From an uncultured Peptococcaceae bacterium (GTDB lineage: Bacteria; Bacillota; Peptococcia; Peptococcales; Peptococcaceae), in contig USPE01000104.1 of NCBI GenBank assembly GCA_900556545.1, positions 1 to 6,844 of the forward strand: a stretch of 6,844 nucleotides of DNA, in the 5' to 3' direction. A program made the position numbers and the translations under genes. The notes below the pieces were generated by a model. The model saw nothing but the letters and a program-made list of their open reading frames with translations, searched no databases and had not been told where the DNA came from. Within the stretch, counting starts at the first letter, position 1; the number at the start of each line of letters is the position of its first letter. Positions 5,713 to 6,844 of the stretch are shown in pieces.

Positions 5713-6585
5713 ATGAAGCAAAAACGATCGTATGTTAAACACAAAAACGGAAACTGGTCATGGATGGTATTGGTTGCGCTGCTGTGCGGATTGCTGTTGG
5801 CAGGCTGCGGTGCAGGGCAGGATCAGAACCAGAATCAGTCTGTGGATAAGACTGAAAAACAGACAACAGAACAGACTGCAGAGAAAAATTCTGCTGTTAA
5901 TGATGCAATGATTGGTCATATGAAAGCATTGCAGCTGGCTTATGCAGAAGTGGACGCCGATGAAAATAAAGTAGAAGATTTTTCTGTAGAATTGGAACAG
6001 GATGATGGGCAGGTTTACTATGAGGTTGATTTTGAATGGGATGGCTATGCGTATGAATATGAACTGGATGGGGTGAATGGCGTTGTTCTGGCGCAGAAAA
6101 AAGAGCCGATTTATAGAAGCAGCATAGAGCAGCAGGCGAAACTGAACTATTTGGAAGCGGCGGAGATTGCTCTTCAACAGGCCAAAATCAGTGAAGAACA
6201 GGCAGAGTTGCGGGAAGCTCATTTGCATGAGGAAGATGGGGCTCCGGTATATGATATTGTGTTTGCCGTTGATGATCAGGAATATTTTTATCGAATACAT
6301 GCTATAGATGGCAGTGTGTTGCTGCAGCGGCAGCAACAACAGAAATCGGTTACAGGCAGTAAAGTGCAGGATGAAAGCGGGATAACGGTTTCTATGGAGC
6401 AGGCCAAAGAGATTGCTTTGCAGGATGCAGGGATAAAGGAAACCGATGCGCAGGAACTGGAAATTAAAAGAGAACGGGATCATGGTATGGTTGTGTATGA
6501 AATTGATTTTGAGGTAGAACGTGTGGAGTATGAGTATTTGATTGATGCTGCTACCGGTGATATTCTTGAAAAACAAAAAGACTGA
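5713..6585 (+). CDS. Lipoprotein with three PepSY domains
   Basis: A 290-residue exported protein. The N-terminus has a basic stretch (residues 1-13), a hydrophobic core (WMVLVALLCGLLLA, 17-30) and a lipobox LAGC with C32 as the lipidated residue, so the mature protein is anchored on the outer face of the membrane. A Gln/Glu/Lys-rich linker (about 35-62) follows. Then come three tandem PepSY-like units, roughly 65-127, 145-205 and 224-287. Units 2 and 3 open with an EAA.IALQ-like or EQAKEIALQDAGI helix; each unit ends in a paired strand with a VYYEVDFE, PVYDIVFA or VVYEIDFE motif and a closing DG.VL or TGDIL turn. PepSY domains occur in the propeptides of M4 metalloproteases, where they inhibit the enzyme, and in many stand-alone envelope proteins. 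No protease is nearby, so inhibition of an envelope protease is only a family-based guess. The protein is very acidic, which could also suit cation binding beside corA. Start chosen by the AAGGAGGT site. Confidence 0.9.
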   Translation: MKQKRSYVKHKNGNWSWMVLVALLCGLLLAGCGAGQDQNQNQSVDKTEKQTTEQTAEKNSAVNDAMIGHMKALQLAYAEVDADENKVEDFSVELEQDDGQVYYEVDFEWDGYAYEYELDGVNGVVLAQKKEPIYRSSIEQQAKLNYLEAAEIALQQAKISEEQAELREAHLHEEDGAPVYDIVFAVDDQEYFYRIHAIDGSVLLQRQQQQKSVTGSKVQDESGITVSMEQAKEIALQDAGIKETDAQELEIKRERDHGMVVYEIDFEVERVEYEYLIDAATGDILEKQKD

Positions 6586-6606
6586 TGCTGGTTTGCGGTA
6601 ACAAAG

Positions 6607-6651
6607 TTTGCTTGGAAAGTTCTTGGTGACGCAGGGACTTTCCAAGTCAAA
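6607..6651. repeat. Long hairpin without a T-tract after the lipoprotein gene
   Basis: CTTGGAAAGT (6611-6620) pairs perfectly with ACTTTCCAAG (6637-6646). Four more pairs, TTTG (6607-6610) with CAAA (6648-6651), form after one bulged T at 6647. The loop is 16 bases. There is no run of Ts on either side, so it is not a classical intrinsic terminator in either direction. It may protect the 3' end of the mRNA, be a dispersed palindromic repeat, or be an operator for the next gene, whose promoter starts 65 bases on. Confidence 0.6.
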
Positions 6652-6715
6652 TAGGGGTAAAAAAGAAATGATTTTTTATACAGTGTAAAATTGCAGAAGT
6701 TATGGCGGCATTTGG

Positions 6716-6744
6716 TTGAGAACTGCTTTCGGCTATGTTAAAAT
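6716..6744 (+). promoter_or_regulatory. Promoter for the gene at the window end
   Basis: TTGAGA (6716-6721) and TAAAAT (6739-6744) are 17 bp apart, each one mismatch from the consensus. Transcription would start near 6751, about 36 bases before ATG 6787. Confidence 0.72.
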
Positions 6745-6786
6745 AAACAGATATGATGATATAGTTTTTTGCTGGGAGGAAAGCAA

Positions 6787-6844
6787 ATGAGCCGCATGAT
6801 ACAAACCACAATTTCAGAAAAAGTATACCGTTTCTTGGCCGCAG
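6787..6844 (+). CDS. Start of an unidentified gene, cut by the window end
   Basis: ATG 6787 follows a GGGAGGA ribosome site (6774-6780) and the promoter at 6716-6744, so a real gene begins here. Only 19 residues are visible (MSRMIQTTISEKVYRFLAA). No family can be recognised from this. The stretch looks like a soluble or amphipathic N-terminal helix rather than a signal peptide. Confidence 0.7.
   Translation, partial: MSRMIQTTISEKVYRFLAA

Noticed and set aside
5758..6645. 295-codon open frame on the minus strand opposite the PepSY lipoprotein gene
   Set aside because: Its product is a Phe/Ile/Leu/His-rich shadow without any family motif; the opposite strand has a clear ribosome site, lipobox and three domains.

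Overview
The window looks like chromosomal DNA of a Bacillota (Firmicutes) bacterium, probably an anaerobe. Shine-Dalgarno sites are strong (AAGGAGG type), several promoters are close to the sigma-A consensus, base composition is moderate, and the set of gene families (LUD-domain protein, HxlR and MarR regulators, 14-helix drug exporter, small CorA, multi-PepSY lipoprotein) is common there. I cannot name a genus. No tRNA, rRNA, CRISPR array or insertion sequence was seen.

Left part (1-1399, + strand). A 3'-truncated piece of an NAD(P)H-hydrate epimerase domain (YjeF_N) ends at 254. A promoter at 328-355 then drives a LUD-domain gene whose last third is out of frame: a frameshift lies in a GC-rich scrambled stretch around 850-893, so the reading frame is broken. 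Nine bases after it begins an intact HxlR-family regulator (1007-1399). Two decayed genes side by side point to local gene loss.

Intergenic 1400-1759. This stretch has no credible gene but is structured. It holds three copies of a TGTA-N5-TACA-like dyad spaced exactly 23 bp apart, a 12-bp direct repeat, a purine-rich ribosome-site-like tract with no ORF behind it, and a strong bidirectional terminator.

Middle (1760-3800, - strand). This is a compact marR-MFS efflux operon. The two genes overlap by 8 bp, and the promoter (TTGACA-N16-TATAAT) runs into a 51-bp inverted repeat with perfect 23-bp arms, the likely autoregulatory operator. It is a typical substrate-derepressed drug or toxin export module.

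Right part (3839-6844, + strand). Divergent from marR are an isochorismatase-like cysteine hydrolase with an attenuator-like leader hairpin, a CorA-type Mg2+ channel, and a lipoprotein with three PepSY domains. A hairpin without a T-tract follows, then a good promoter and the first 19 codons of an unidentified gene cut by the window end.

I do not see a clearly new multi-gene system. The most unusual signals are the 23-bp-phased dyad array, the long perfect palindrome at the marR promoter, and the pair of broken genes at the left end.
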